From Candidatus Scalindua sp. (lineage in GTDB: Bacteria > Planctomycetota > Brocadiia > Brocadiales > Scalinduaceae), in contig JASMMK010000010.1 in assembly GCA_030748215.1 (NCBI GenBank), positions 25,611 through 89,610 on the forward strand: 64,000 bases of DNA. Reading direction: 5' to 3'. Of the stretch, positions 43,004 to 52,356 are shown piece after piece. A program made the position numbers and the translations under genes. The notes beneath the pieces were generated by a model. That model worked only from the letters and a program-made list of their open reading frames with translations, was not told the DNA's origin and did not search any database. The stretch's first letter is position 1. Each line of letters begins with the position of its first letter.

Positions 43004-44599
43004 ATGAAGAAACTGCTTATTATATGCACTTTCGCCTTAATGCTCTTTGTTCCCGGTACTGTTGGCTTTTCAGATATCTTAAAGGATTTGGATAGTTTTC
43101 AAAAATCGTTAGGTGACTGGGTAACGCAAATCGACGAATTGAACGGCAGAATTTCGAATATGGAAAGCGAAAAAGCATCTAGAGAAAAGCAAACTGCAGA
43201 ATTGAACCACAGTCTGGCAAATATAGAAGATCTATTGAGCGATATGGATGCCAAAGTTGAAAGAGTTGAAAATATGAGCTCACTGGAAGGAGTAAAGGAG
43301 ATTGTAAAGTCATTTGAAGGGACATTGAACGTTTTCAAGAAAAGATTTTCTAAACTGGCAAACCGAATGGAGGATCAGGAAGTTAAAACTGCGGTACTTG
43401 AAAGGATGTATAAAACGGCAAATAAACCATTAGACACATTGATGCAGGCTTTAGATGAACAGAAGAGTGTCATCAGCAGGCTGGGTAATAAACTGGAAAA
43501 GCAGGAAGAACTTATCCTGTCTATGAAAGAGAGCCTCCAGAAACAATCATCCCCGGACGAATCTCTTGTAAGTGGAATTGAGGAATTAAATTCCAGACTA
43601 AGCAAACTTGAATCAGGCGTTTTGGTGCAGGCGGCAATGGAGCATGCTAAACACGAAGAAGAAAAACACGCTTCAGCCTCAGACGGGCACCACGAAGAGG
43701 CAGAACATGCTGCTGCCACTGCCGGACATCACGAAGAGGCAAAACATGCCACTGCCACTGCCGGACATCACGAAGAAACAAAACATGCCGCTGCCCCGGC
43801 CGGACACCACGAGGAAGCAAAACATGCTGCAGCTCCAGCCGAACACCATGAAGAGCCACAGGCACATGGCGAAAAAACAGGCCTCATAGACATAGGTGAA
43901 GGATTTTTTGCTAAAAACATTAAATTTGAACCATTCGGTTCATCTTCCCAGATAAGCGGCGAATTAATAAATAAATCTGACAGAAATCATGGCATGACTG
44001 ACTTTAAAGTTCAGGCTTATGACAATGAAAATATTCCTTTGGGAGATCAGGGGTTTTCTGTTTATGGATTTAACAAAGGCACCACAAAACCTTTTGAAGA
44101 GATAATTGTTGGTGTCATATCCAAAGATATTAGCAAGTATGCAATTTATCCTGCCAAAATGCCATTAGTTTCAGATGAAGGGGTAAGCACAATCAAAATT
44201 ATCGATAGAGAAGAAGTTGTTGCTAAAGCTGAAACAAAAGAAGAAGTAGTAGCACTACATAGCCTGGAAGACTTGATATTTGACGAGAAAGCCCATTCAG
44301 AAGAGCTGGAGGGATTTGAAGATGTCGGCAATGGTTTTTATGCCAGTAACATTTCATTTAACGGTTTTGGATCTTCCTCTTCTGTGACAGGAAATATAAA
44401 GAACAATTCAGAAAATAACTTTTACAATGCGTCTTTTGTCCTGAGAGTATACAGTAAGGCTTACGGCATGATCACTAGCCTTGATTTCTCCGTAAGAAGT
44501 ATTAATAGTGGAGACACTAAGGCATTTGAAGAAATCGTTTCGGGTGTACTGCCTGTAGATATAGACAGGTATGAAATAGCGTTTAAAAGCTCTTATTGA
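43004..44599 (+). CDS. Exported coiled-coil protein with His-rich repeats and two C-terminal FxLYD-like domains
   Basis: Predicted 531 aa from ATG 43004 (GGAGAA upstream). Signal peptide (LLIICTFALMLFVPGTVG), then a long coiled coil to ~residue 205. Residues ~205-295 hold 18 histidines, mostly in five 13-residue repeats of the form AGHHEEAKHAAAP (bases 43682-43876). Two related domains follow: GFFAKNIKFEPFGSSSQI with FKVQAYD, and GFYASNISFNGFGSSSSV with FVLRVYS, each ending in a KPFEEIIVGV-type strand. FxLYD domains are common in extracellular proteins. The His tract suggests metal binding. It is convergent with two His-tailed SPFH proteins. Confidence 0.78.
   Translation: MKKLLIICTFALMLFVPGTVGFSDILKDLDSFQKSLGDWVTQIDELNGRISNMESEKASREKQTAELNHSLANIEDLLSDMDAKVERVENMSSLEGVKEIVKSFEGTLNVFKKRFSKLANRMEDQEVKTAVLERMYKTANKPLDTLMQALDEQKSVISRLGNKLEKQEELILSMKESLQKQSSPDESLVSGIEELNSRLSKLESGVLVQAAMEHAKHEEEKHASASDGHHEEAEHAAATAGHHEEAKHATATAGHHEETKHAAAPAGHHEEAKHAAAPAEHHEEPQAHGEKTGLIDIGEGFFAKNIKFEPFGSSSQISGELINKSDRNHGMTDFKVQAYDNENIPLGDQGFSVYGFNKGTTKPFEEIIVGVISKDISKYAIYPAKMPLVSDEGVSTIKIIDREEVVAKAETKEEVVALHSLEDLIFDEKAHSEELEGFEDVGNGFYASNISFNGFGSSSSVTGNIKNNSENNFYNASFVLRVYSKAYGMITSLDFSVRSINSGDTKAFEEIVSGVLPVDIDRYEIAFKSSY
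43682..43876 (+). repeat. Five tandem 39-bp repeats encoding a His-rich 13-residue unit
   Basis: Unit starts at 43682, 43721, 43760, 43799 and 43838, always 39 bases apart. The encoded unit is (A/D)GHHEEAKHAAAP with small changes. Copy number may vary between strains. Confidence 0.85.
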
Positions 44600-46041
44600 G
44601 ATACTGGAAACTCTTCGGTAAAGGATGAGGATGATCCCCATTCCTCATGAGCGACCTCATGTGTTTCGCTTGGTACTCCGTGAGAAGTAGTTTCTTGCCC
44701 ATGATGTTCCATTATAGAGGCTCCGCGGTCTTCCTTTTGATGGGGAACTGTACCATGCTCTTCATCTCCATCGTGAGGCGCAGCATCATGATGAGGCACA
44801 GCACCATGATCCATTAAAGAATCTCCGTGGTCTTCATGCCCACCACCATGACCTCCTCCATGTTCACCGTGATCTCTCAGCACCTTAGGTAAATCATCCG
44901 ACAGCTTGAGAGATCCCGGAGAATCTTCAAGTTCTAGTATGATAGGCAGGTCTCTCTGTACTCCCGCCCCTAATTTAATTATCATTTCATCTACATCCAG
45001 GAGATCCATATCCTGTGTAGATACGACTATATCATCCAGATTTATATTCCTGGCGGCTTCAAGTGCCACAATCAAATCCCCTCCCAAACCCGTCATTGAA
45101 ACCCTTCGCAGCCTCTCACCCTCTGCAGTTGCCCTATCAACAAGCAATTCTCCAGCAGCGTGTTTCACATGCATATAGTGATCCCCTTCTGCCTTCTGTT
45201 CTATCATGAATTTATTCGCGCTGGCAATAATCCGCGTAACTTTAGTATCCATTTCAGCTTTCAAAGCTACTATTTTACCATCCTTATCTGATTGTATTTT
45301 TTGTGCAAGAGCCTCCGTAGAAGCGTCAATCGTCTGAGTAATACCCCTTTTGCCAACAGCTTTTTCTTTTGCCACATTCAATAGCTCATCTAACTCTGCG
45401 AGCTTAACATTTTTAATCTTTCTTTCTAACTGTGTGTCAAACCTCATGTCAAGTATAAGCCAGTCAATAACACGTACGTGACGTGATTTAACCTGGCTTG
45501 CAAGCAAAATTTTAGCTTCTGCAGCCCTTTTGCGTTTTTCGTCAGGGTTATAGAGATCCTTTTCCGACATCCTTCCCAAAACACTTCTGGCTACGTCTTT
45601 TGCTTCACTTTCTACAAACATCTTATATCGGTTACCAGGGCCTATTTCCTGACGAATCTTATTCGCTTTACCCTTCATTATTTGATATTTCACGATTATA
45701 TCAACAGTAACGTCATAGTCATCTGCAGTTCGAATGCGTATCTCTTTTGACTCAATCTTGCCTTCCGCATTACGCGCTTCCCGCGTCAAACTAAGAGTCT
45801 GTACAGTGCCATCAAATAAATCCCAGGTTTCAATCTGTCTAATAAATCTATGCCAGCCAGGTTTATAGTCTTTTTGTACAACACCTCTCTTAAAACCCCA
45901 TATTGCAGTTTTAACCCCTATCTGATCAATCTCAACCCTGATTATCATAAACCTTACACCAACAACAATAATTATGATAGCGATTATAATACTTAGAGGT
46001 ATGAAATATTTAGCAATAAACTTGGCCAGAAACTTTATCAT
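44593..46041 (-). CDS. SPFH/band-7 membrane protein with His-rich tail (second gene of pair)
   Basis: Predicted 482 aa. One N-terminal membrane helix (LSIIIAIIIIVVGVRFMII), an SPFH domain (RVEIDQIGVKTAIWGFKRG to RFDTQLERKIKNVKLAELD), a coiled-coil flotillin-like stretch, and a last ~80 residues with 16 histidines (for example HGEHGGGHGGGHEDHGD). SPFH proteins form ring cages on membranes and regulate proteases or microdomains. The His tail is not usual for HflK/HflC or flotillin. The gene ends inside the end of the convergent coiled-coil gene (7-base overlap). Confidence 0.85.
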   Translation of the reverse strand: MIKFLAKFIAKYFIPLSIIIAIIIIVVGVRFMIIRVEIDQIGVKTAIWGFKRGVVQKDYKPGWHRFIRQIETWDLFDGTVQTLSLTREARNAEGKIESKEIRIRTADDYDVTVDIIVKYQIMKGKANKIRQEIGPGNRYKMFVESEAKDVARSVLGRMSEKDLYNPDEKRKRAAEAKILLASQVKSRHVRVIDWLILDMRFDTQLERKIKNVKLAELDELLNVAKEKAVGKRGITQTIDASTEALAQKIQSDKDGKIVALKAEMDTKVTRIIASANKFMIEQKAEGDHYMHVKHAAGELLVDRATAEGERLRRVSMTGLGGDLIVALEAARNINLDDIVVSTQDMDLLDVDEMIIKLGAGVQRDLPIILELEDSPGSLKLSDDLPKVLRDHGEHGGGHGGGHEDHGDSLMDHGAVPHHDAAPHDGDEEHGTVPHQKEDRGASIMEHHGQETTSHGVPSETHEVAHEEWGSSSSFTEEFPVSQ

Positions 46042-46122
46042 TAATCTGTTCTCCTGATACTACACTGTTTTAATATAATTCTGGTAAAGCAAGATATAAA
46101 AATTACTCAAATCAGCTCTCTG

Positions 46123-47376
46123 TTAATGTCCCGAATGTCCTGCTGCAGCTGGGTGTCCTGACGATTCACCATGCCCGGACGGCTCTCCATGTACTGAAGA
46201 AGGCGCCTCATGCCCTCCGCCGCCATGAGAAGTTTCTTCCTCCTTAGCGGGCGGCTGTGCTATCTCACCCGTTTTCTTCAGTCTTTCCATTATTCTCAGC
46301 TGAGGTATCTCCTCTGATGCCTTTAACACTGGCGTTCCTATAACCTTGGCATTACGCAACCGCCTTGCATATTCCATTTTGACAAGATTGCGGCCACCTG
46401 CACCCTCAAGTGCTTTTTTAAGGGCGAAAATACCCTCCGCTTCCGCCTTCTTTACTGCAAGAATTGACGCAGCATGTTTTTCCAGTCTATCATACTCCGC
46501 ATCTGCATCAAGTCTGGCCTTAATAAGATACGCCTTGCCGGCATCCCTGATTTTGTCTGATTCAGCGTTTGCGTCTATTTCCATTTGATGCAGTGTACCC
46601 CTAAACCTGGATATTGCCACATCCAGTTTCTTTGTTTCTTCAGTAACTACCCTATTCTGATTTTTTCTGGCGGCCGACGCTCTCTGTACCTGCTCCTCAA
46701 CCTCTTTGTCGGCAAGCCTTCTTTCGTGTATCTTCTCCGCATATTCTCTGTAATAGCGGTAATCAATAAAATTCAAAGATGTTACAAATATTCCATGTGG
46801 ATTTAGCAAACTGTTCAGCTCGACTGTTGACGTCCTTATCTTTTCTTCCCTCTTAACGGAATCAGGAAATTGACTTATGGTTAAATCTCCAAACTCATAT
46901 CTACAAATAGTTCTCGCATAGTCCCAAATCCACTTTTCCTTAAATTCTTCGCCGAAACCGGTATCCTGAACAACTTTGCCTGCAACCTTCGAAATTAATT
47001 TATATTGTATGATCAAATCGATACTCACGTCTCCACCATCACGCGTCTTGAGTATGATAGGGTTTCCCTGTGGGAAATCTGCGGATATATTCGATGACGC
47101 CATAGGTGCTTCCTGCTCCCTCTTATCAAGAATGTACAAGTCTTGAATGAAAGGGTAGTAAACTACAGCACCAGCGCGATCTATGGTTTTTATATTGCCG
47201 GTAATGTTATTAATGATTACGGCAACTTCGTCCGCCTGTATCTCTTTCCATGTCAACCTTCTACCACCCACAACGAGCAGGACTACCAAAGCTATTGGCA
47301 CAATGACAAAAAATACCATTTTCTTAGAAAGAACCGGCTTCTTCTTAACACCTTTTGGGTTAAAGCTTTTTTCCAT
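46123..47376 (-). CDS. SPFH/band-7 membrane protein with His-rich tail (first gene of pair)
   Basis: Predicted 417 aa. Membrane helix near residues 22-42 (MVFFVIVPIALVVLLVVGG), SPFH core (DEVAVIINNITGNIKTIDRA; GDVSIDLIIQYKL), coiled coil with EGIFALKKALEGAGG, and a Gly/Ser/His tail with 7 histidines in its last ~36 residues (SHGGGGHEAPSSVHGEPSG). It is HflK/HflC-like in layout, and paired with the next SPFH gene 81 bases downstream, so the two may co-assemble as HflK and HflC do. Confidence 0.85.
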   Translation of the reverse strand: MEKSFNPKGVKKKPVLSKKMVFFVIVPIALVVLLVVGGRRLTWKEIQADEVAVIINNITGNIKTIDRAGAVVYYPFIQDLYILDKREQEAPMASSNISADFPQGNPIILKTRDGGDVSIDLIIQYKLISKVAGKVVQDTGFGEEFKEKWIWDYARTICRYEFGDLTISQFPDSVKREEKIRTSTVELNSLLNPHGIFVTSLNFIDYRYYREYAEKIHERRLADKEVEEQVQRASAARKNQNRVVTEETKKLDVAISRFRGTLHQMEIDANAESDKIRDAGKAYLIKARLDADAEYDRLEKHAASILAVKKAEAEGIFALKKALEGAGGRNLVKMEYARRLRNAKVIGTPVLKASEEIPQLRIMERLKKTGEIAQPPAKEEETSHGGGGHEAPSSVHGEPSGHGESSGHPAAAGHSGH

Positions 47377-47436
47377 TTAGAATCTCTATAATTTAAAAAA
47401 ATTTATACTTAATTAGTTTTTTTAAGTACATATACA

Positions 47437-48036
47437 CTAGCGACCTGCGTAGGGGGGAATGGTTATACCAAGCACCCTGATAGCAAATTTTTTATTCTCC
47501 AAGCCAAATTGCACTTTTCCTTTTCCAGTAATAAGGGAAACAACCGTAAGGAAAGGTAGCACAACAGGGAGTAATATGAAAAGTATACATAAAGACAACA
47601 ACGTTATTGGCAAAATGATTGAAACCAAGGGAAAAGCTATCAATACAACGACCGTTATTACTGACAAACCAAATACTATGGCAGGAGGCAGAAGGAAAAT
47701 TGAAAATATGGCCGTCATAAATTTCTTAAAACGGCTTTCAATTCTACTGCCAAAAATGAAAACGCCGGAAGGCGAAACATTTTCTACAGCATCAGTGTTC
47801 CCTGCATTGACTTCTACTTTTTCTTCCATTTTCTCAAGTGAAGCCTTTTCTACAGTCGTACTAACTGTTTTTTCTTCTTCTGTAGACGGAACCTCTTCCT
47901 CTTTTGCAGAGGAAATTTTTTCGGTTTCCACACTAACAGCTTGTTCTACCTCCGAAGAGGCGGGTTTTTCGGTTTCAGCATCAACCGTTTCTTCTACTGC
48001 TTCAGCCTCCTTTTGTTTCTTTTTCTTCTTCCACAT
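47437..48036 (-). CDS. Membrane protein with long acidic N-terminal arm
   Basis: Predicted 199 aa. The first ~90 residues are lysine- and glutamate-rich and likely disordered (KKKKKQKEAEAVEETVDAET; EEEVPSTEEEKTVSTTVEKA). Two or three membrane helices follow (IFSIFLLPPAIVFGLSVITV; LVSIILPITLLSLCILFILL), and then a short ribbon (VQFGLENKKFAIRVLGITI). Unrecognised family. First gene of the minus-strand set with the two SPFH proteins (60 bases upstream), so it may anchor or regulate them. Confidence 0.65.
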   Translation of the reverse strand: MWKKKKKQKEAEAVEETVDAETEKPASSEVEQAVSVETEKISSAKEEEVPSTEEEKTVSTTVEKASLEKMEEKVEVNAGNTDAVENVSPSGVFIFGSRIESRFKKFMTAIFSIFLLPPAIVFGLSVITVVVLIAFPLVSIILPITLLSLCILFILLPVVLPFLTVVSLITGKGKVQFGLENKKFAIRVLGITIPPYAGR

Positions 48037-48076
48037 TTATGATAATCTTATATGTATTTAAGCAAGTATCTTATCT

Positions 48077-48105
48077 TGACATTAGGAATCTTAGCCGATA
48101 TTATC
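48077..48105 (+). promoter_or_regulatory. Sigma70-type promoter for trpE
   Basis: Perfect -35 TTGACA (48077-48082), 17-base spacer, -10 TATTAT (48100-48105, one base off consensus). Expected start near 48112 gives a 75-base leader before trpE. I see no clear attenuator peptide in it. Confidence 0.6.
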
Positions 48106-48187
48106 TATTTGACTGTCGAAAATCAGGCTGAATTTAGAAGTTAATTCTATGTAAAAAAAACTTAAAGTCAAGCGAAATTTACAAGTT

Positions 48188-49675
48188 ATGAAAACACAAT
48201 ATTACCCGACATTCAGCGAATTCAAAGAACTTTCAAAGAAAGGGAATGTTGTGCCTGTATACCGTCAACTTTTCGCAGATACCCTGACCCCAGTGTCTGC
48301 TTTTCAGAAGATTTCAGAAACTGATTACGCATTCCTCCTGGAAAGCGCAGATGGTGGCGAAAAAATCGCAAAATATTCAACTATAGGCAGTAATCCCTTT
48401 TCAGGGTTCAAATGTAAAGGTTCGAACGTAGAAATCTTTAATAAGGAAGGGATTACACATATAGAAACTACGGATCCATTCAAAGCACTGGAACAACAGA
48501 TTAGCAAATTCTCTCCCGTACGCGTAAATGGCTTACCAGACTTTTTTGGCGGGGCAGTTGGATATACATCTTATGATTCTGTGCGCTACGTAGAAACGCT
48601 GCCGGATTCAACAACCGACGACTTAAATCTGCCGGATATGTACTTTATGTTCTATGATGAAACAATTGTATTTGACCACTTAAACAAAACGATAAAAGTA
48701 GTCTGTGCGGCTCATATCGACGAAAGAGATATTCAAGATGTCTATGAAGATGCGGTTAATAAAATAGATAATGTTACTAATAAGCTCCGCACCCCTGTGA
48801 TGACCTTAAGTGATGATATTACCGAAAAAGGGGAGCTAAGCCTGAAGTTCTCGTCAAATTTTAAGGAATCTGATTTTCTACAGGCAGTCGAAACCTGTAA
48901 AGAATACATTCGCGCCGGAGACATAATACAGGCGGTTCTTTCACAGCGTCTGCAAACAGAGATAAACGCTGAACCTATTAACATTTACCGTACATTAAGG
49001 GTAATCAACCCCTCGCCATATATGTTCTACATAAAAATGAAGGATTTGGAGCTGATAGGCTCTTCTCCCGAAGTTATGGTAAAAGTGGATGACGGAAATA
49101 TTAACGTCAGGCCAATAGCAGGAACAAGAAAACGCGGGAGCACAACGGAAGAAGATGAACTTCTAGCTAAGGAACTGTTATCTGATCCAAAAGAGCTTGC
49201 CGAACATATTATGCTCCTTGATTTAGGGAGAAACGATGTTGGAAGAGTTTCGCAATACGACAGCGTATCGATAGACGAAAAAATGGTAATAGAAAAATAC
49301 TCGCACGTAATGCATATTACGTCCAGCGTCAGTGGTAAATTAAGAAGCGACAATAACGCCTTTGACGGTTTAAGGGCATGCCTGCCTGCAGGCACCTTAT
49401 CAGGTGCCCCAAAAGTGAGGGCAATGGAGATAATTGATGAATTAGAACAAACACGACGCGGACCTTATGGTGGCGCAGTAGGCTATATTAACTTTTCCGG
49501 AGATATAAACACATGTATTACCATAAGAACAATTGTCTTGAAAAACGGTAAAGATGCATATATACAAGCCGGTGCAGGTATCGTCGCAGACTCGATCCCT
49601 GAGATGGAATACCAGGAAACTCTCAATAAAGCAAAGGGCTTATTAAGGGCCATCGAAGTAGCTGAGAAGATTTGA
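48188..49675 (+). CDS. trpE: Anthranilate synthase component I
   Basis: Predicted 495 aa, full length. The N-terminal part has the tryptophan-binding segment (YAFLLESADGGEKIAKYSTI); the chorismate-binding core shows GDIIQAVLSQRL, NPSPYMFYIKM, IAGTRKRGSTTEED, LLDLGRNDVGRVS and the ending LPAGTLSGAPKVRAMEIIDE to GAVGYINFSGDINTCI. It turns chorismate plus ammonia (from TrpG) into anthranilate. The LLES motif is that used for feedback inhibition by tryptophan. No trpG is next to it in the window. Confidence 0.95.
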   Translation: MKTQYYPTFSEFKELSKKGNVVPVYRQLFADTLTPVSAFQKISETDYAFLLESADGGEKIAKYSTIGSNPFSGFKCKGSNVEIFNKEGITHIETTDPFKALEQQISKFSPVRVNGLPDFFGGAVGYTSYDSVRYVETLPDSTTDDLNLPDMYFMFYDETIVFDHLNKTIKVVCAAHIDERDIQDVYEDAVNKIDNVTNKLRTPVMTLSDDITEKGELSLKFSSNFKESDFLQAVETCKEYIRAGDIIQAVLSQRLQTEINAEPINIYRTLRVINPSPYMFYIKMKDLELIGSSPEVMVKVDDGNINVRPIAGTRKRGSTTEEDELLAKELLSDPKELAEHIMLLDLGRNDVGRVSQYDSVSIDEKMVIEKYSHVMHITSSVSGKLRSDNNAFDGLRACLPAGTLSGAPKVRAMEIIDELEQTRRGPYGGAVGYINFSGDINTCITIRTIVLKNGKDAYIQAGAGIVADSIPEMEYQETLNKAKGLLRAIEVAEKI

Positions 49676-49711
49676 AAACTCTCATAACAATTTATAAAAA
49701 GGCGGGTAGAA

Positions 49712-50458
49712 ATGATAGCAAGATCTGCTAATCCGGGGTTAAACAAAAAAACATTTTCTCTAGTCAGAGACTTTGCACAAAAGGACAATTTGATGACGCT
49801 TCAAGGAACGGTTAACAAAACAGGCATAATGCTGTTCCTGGCCTTGATATCAGCAATGTGGGTATGGCGTCAGTTTTTTGTCTTCGAATCGCCCCAAATA
49901 TCACTGTATTTATGGGGCGGGGCTATCGGAGGCTTCATCGCCGCAATGATTGCTATCTTCAAACCAACGACCGCACCGATAGTGGCACCGGTTTATGCTT
50001 TATTGGAAGGGCTGTTTTTAGGTGGAATCTCCTCTATTATGGAAGCGCGTTTCCCCGGAATAGTAATCCAGGCTGTGGGCCTCACTTTTGGAACTCTATT
50101 CGCACTTTTGTTTGCTTATAAATCTGGATTAATCAAGGCTACTGAAAATTTTAAGCTTGGGGTAACCGCTGCAACAGGTGGAATCTTCATGATGTACATG
50201 GCGAGCTTTATCCTTGGTTTTTTTGGCATGAACGTCCCATTTATTCATGGTAATGGTATTATCGGAATTGGTATCAGTGGTTTTATTGTTGTCATTGCCG
50301 CCCTCAATCTGGTTCTTGATTTTGACTTTATTGAACACGGAGTGGAACAGGGGTCTCCCAAATTTATGGAATGGAGAGCTGCACTAGGCCTTATGATCAC
50401 GCTTGTCTGGCTCTACATTGAGATCCTCCATCTACTATCCAAACTGAGAAGCCGGTAA
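49712..50458 (+). CDS. Bax inhibitor-1/YccA-like membrane protein
   Basis: Predicted 248 aa. The start MIARSANPGLNKKTF and seven hydrophobic helices are typical of the bacterial YccA-like BI-1 family, with FIAAMIAIFKPTTAPIVAPV, GLFLGGISSIMEAR, and a C-terminal region with LVLDFDFIEHGVEQGSPKF carrying the conserved acidic residues. Family members are leak channels or protease modulators in the inner membrane. The exact role here is unknown. AGGCGGG-type ribosome site upstream. Confidence 0.85.
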   Translation: MIARSANPGLNKKTFSLVRDFAQKDNLMTLQGTVNKTGIMLFLALISAMWVWRQFFVFESPQISLYLWGGAIGGFIAAMIAIFKPTTAPIVAPVYALLEGLFLGGISSIMEARFPGIVIQAVGLTFGTLFALLFAYKSGLIKATENFKLGVTAATGGIFMMYMASFILGFFGMNVPFIHGNGIIGIGISGFIVVIAALNLVLDFDFIEHGVEQGSPKFMEWRAALGLMITLVWLYIEILHLLSKLRSR

Positions 50459-50567
50459 TCTCAATGGTGCGGCAAAAAGCCGCCCGTCAGAACGGCATCG
50501 TCGGACTGGCAACCAAGTTTGAAGTGTCTTAAGTGAACTAAAGAGCCTAACGTTAAAAAACAAAAAC

Positions 50568-50603
50568 TTGTTTTTTACCACAACTTTAGCTCACTTCAAA
50601 CTT
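50568..50603. repeat. 36-base direct repeat, left copy
   Basis: TTGTTTTTTACCACAACTTT and the next 16 bases recur without change at 50892-50927. The two copies flank a 53-codon ORF. Confidence 0.7.
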
Positions 50604-50654
50604 TAGGCACTTTTAACTTTTTATCAACATTAGCTCAAGGAAGGAAATAATTAA

Positions 50655-50816
50655 GTGTTAATCGCAAGGTTTTTGCAACTTTTAGGCATGCTATTATTAG
50701 TGGAAGGCCTTTATCTTGGTATCGTTAAGCACTCTATGAACCTGGAAATCATGTGCGTGGGGCTGGGCATCGGGTCCTTCTATGCAGGAAGATGGATACA
50801 GGGAAGGGGCCGTTAG
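50655..50816 (+). CDS. Small membrane protein, 53 aa
   Basis: GTG start at 50655 with AAGGAAGG upstream, TAG at 50814-50816. The residues form two short hydrophobic helices (LQLLGMLLLVEGLYLGIV; LEIMCVGLGIGSFYAGRWI) with a basic end (RWIQGRGR). This is typical of real small inner-membrane proteins. Not recognised. It lies between two copies of a 36-base direct repeat. Confidence 0.6.
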   Translation: MLIARFLQLLGMLLLVEGLYLGIVKHSMNLEIMCVGLGIGSFYAGRWIQGRGR

Positions 50817-50891
50817 GACACACACCATAGTGCGGCAGCCCGCTGGTTTGTTGGGTGGGCCTGTTAAGCAGGAAGTTAAAAAATAAAAAAT

Positions 50892-50927
50892 TTGTTTTTT
50901 ACCACAACTTTAGCTCACTTCAAACTT
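50892..50927. repeat. 36-base direct repeat, right copy, followed by GC hairpin element (50925-50957)
   Basis: Identical to 50568-50603. It runs straight into the third copy of the element found at 2791 and 9311. Confidence 0.7.
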
Positions 50928-50984
50928 CCCGCCTGGCCAAGCCGTTCGGACGGGTAGTTCACTTTTAACTTTTTATTTACAGTT

Positions 50985-52349
50985 ATGCATGAAGAAACAA
51001 CCAAAGAACAAGTAGAGTCCTGGGACAAACAGTATCTGTGGCATCCGTTTACGCAGATGAAAGATTTTGTCAAAGAAGAACCGTTAATTATAGTTGACGG
51101 CAGCGGAGTTATGCTGAGAGACATCAATGGCAATGAGTATATTGATGGTGTTTCTTCAATGTGGTGCAACATACATGGCCATAGACGGAAAGAGATTGAT
51201 GATGCAATAAAGGACCAACTTGATAAAGTCGCCCATACAACCCTGCTGGGCATGTCAAATATACCATCAGCCAAATTGGCAAAACGCCTGGTTGAGATAA
51301 CGCCTGAAGGCCTGAACAAAATATTCTATTCTGATAATGGTTCCAATGCTATTGAAGTGGCTATAAAAATGGCATTTCAATATTGGCAATATAAAGACTA
51401 CAAAAAGAAGACCAGCTACGTTACGTTACAATACGGATATCATGGCGACTCTTTAGGTGCAGTTGGCGTGAGCGGGGTAGAGGTTTTCCATGCTGTTTTC
51501 AAACCTCTTTTACTTAAGTCATTCACTACACCGTCGCCTTATTGTTACAGATGCCCATACGGCAAAGACAAAACATCTTGCTCACTTGAATGCCTGGGCA
51601 AGCTGGAGGAAATATTATCGGAAAATTCTGCGTCTATAGCGGCCATGGTTATGGAGCCTCTTGTACAGGGTGCCGGAGGAATGATTGTTCATCCTGAGGG
51701 TTACCTGTCCGGTGTAAAAGATTTATGTGAAGAACACAATATCCTTCTTATTGCAGACGAGGTGCTGGTCGGTTTTGGCCGCACAGGGAAGATGTTTGCG
51801 TGTGCACACGAGAATGTAACGCCTGATATATTGACTGTCTCCAAAGGTTTAAATGGTGGCTATATGCCATTAGCAGCGACTATGACTACAGACGAAATTT
51901 ATAATACATTTCTCGGTAAACATAGCGAACAGAAAACATTCTTCCATGGCCACACATATACCGGCAATCCGTTGGCGTGTTCAGCAGCCCTGGCAAATAT
52001 AGATATATTTGAAAATGAAAAAGTCATTGAGGGACTTGTTCCAAAGATCACGGTTCTGCAGAAGAGGCTCGAACAGTTCAAAGAGCTAAAAGCAGTGGGT
52101 GACGTGCGGCAATGCGGACTCATTGCCGGTATAGAACTGGTTAAAGACAGGGAGACAAAGGAGCCCTATTCATGGGAAGAAAAGATTGGGATGAAGGTCT
52201 GTCTGGAAGCGAGACAACGCGGTTTGATCACCAGGCCACTGGACAATGTCCTTGTAGTGATGCCTCCCTTGTGCATAAATATTTTGCAATTAAATAAGAT
52301 GATGGATATCCTGTACGAATCTCTGGAAGTTGTCACTGGAACCGGTTAA
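50985..52349 (+). CDS. bioA: Adenosylmethionine-8-amino-7-oxononanoate aminotransferase
   Basis: Predicted 454 aa. Class III aminotransferase with BioA features: KQYLWHPFTQMKDF at the N-terminus, VSSMWCNIHGH, DNGSNAIEVAIKMA, the PLP-lysine region TVSKGLNGGYMPLAATM, and FFHGHTYTGNPLACSAALAN. It makes 7,8-diaminopelargonate in biotin synthesis. Biotin is needed for acetyl-CoA carboxylase (accD at 35.9 kb). No other bio gene is in the window. Confidence 0.95.
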   Translation: MHEETTKEQVESWDKQYLWHPFTQMKDFVKEEPLIIVDGSGVMLRDINGNEYIDGVSSMWCNIHGHRRKEIDDAIKDQLDKVAHTTLLGMSNIPSAKLAKRLVEITPEGLNKIFYSDNGSNAIEVAIKMAFQYWQYKDYKKKTSYVTLQYGYHGDSLGAVGVSGVEVFHAVFKPLLLKSFTTPSPYCYRCPYGKDKTSCSLECLGKLEEILSENSASIAAMVMEPLVQGAGGMIVHPEGYLSGVKDLCEEHNILLIADEVLVGFGRTGKMFACAHENVTPDILTVSKGLNGGYMPLAATMTTDEIYNTFLGKHSEQKTFFHGHTYTGNPLACSAALANIDIFENEKVIEGLVPKITVLQKRLEQFKELKAVGDVRQCGLIAGIELVKDRETKEPYSWEEKIGMKVCLEARQRGLITRPLDNVLVVMPPLCINILQLNKMMDILYESLEVVTGTG

Positions 52350-52356
52350 AACTCTT

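Noticed and set aside
43647..43867. Antisense reading frames across the His-rich repeat
   Set aside because: They arise from the repeat's codon pattern on the other strand; they have no start context and give low-complexity translations.
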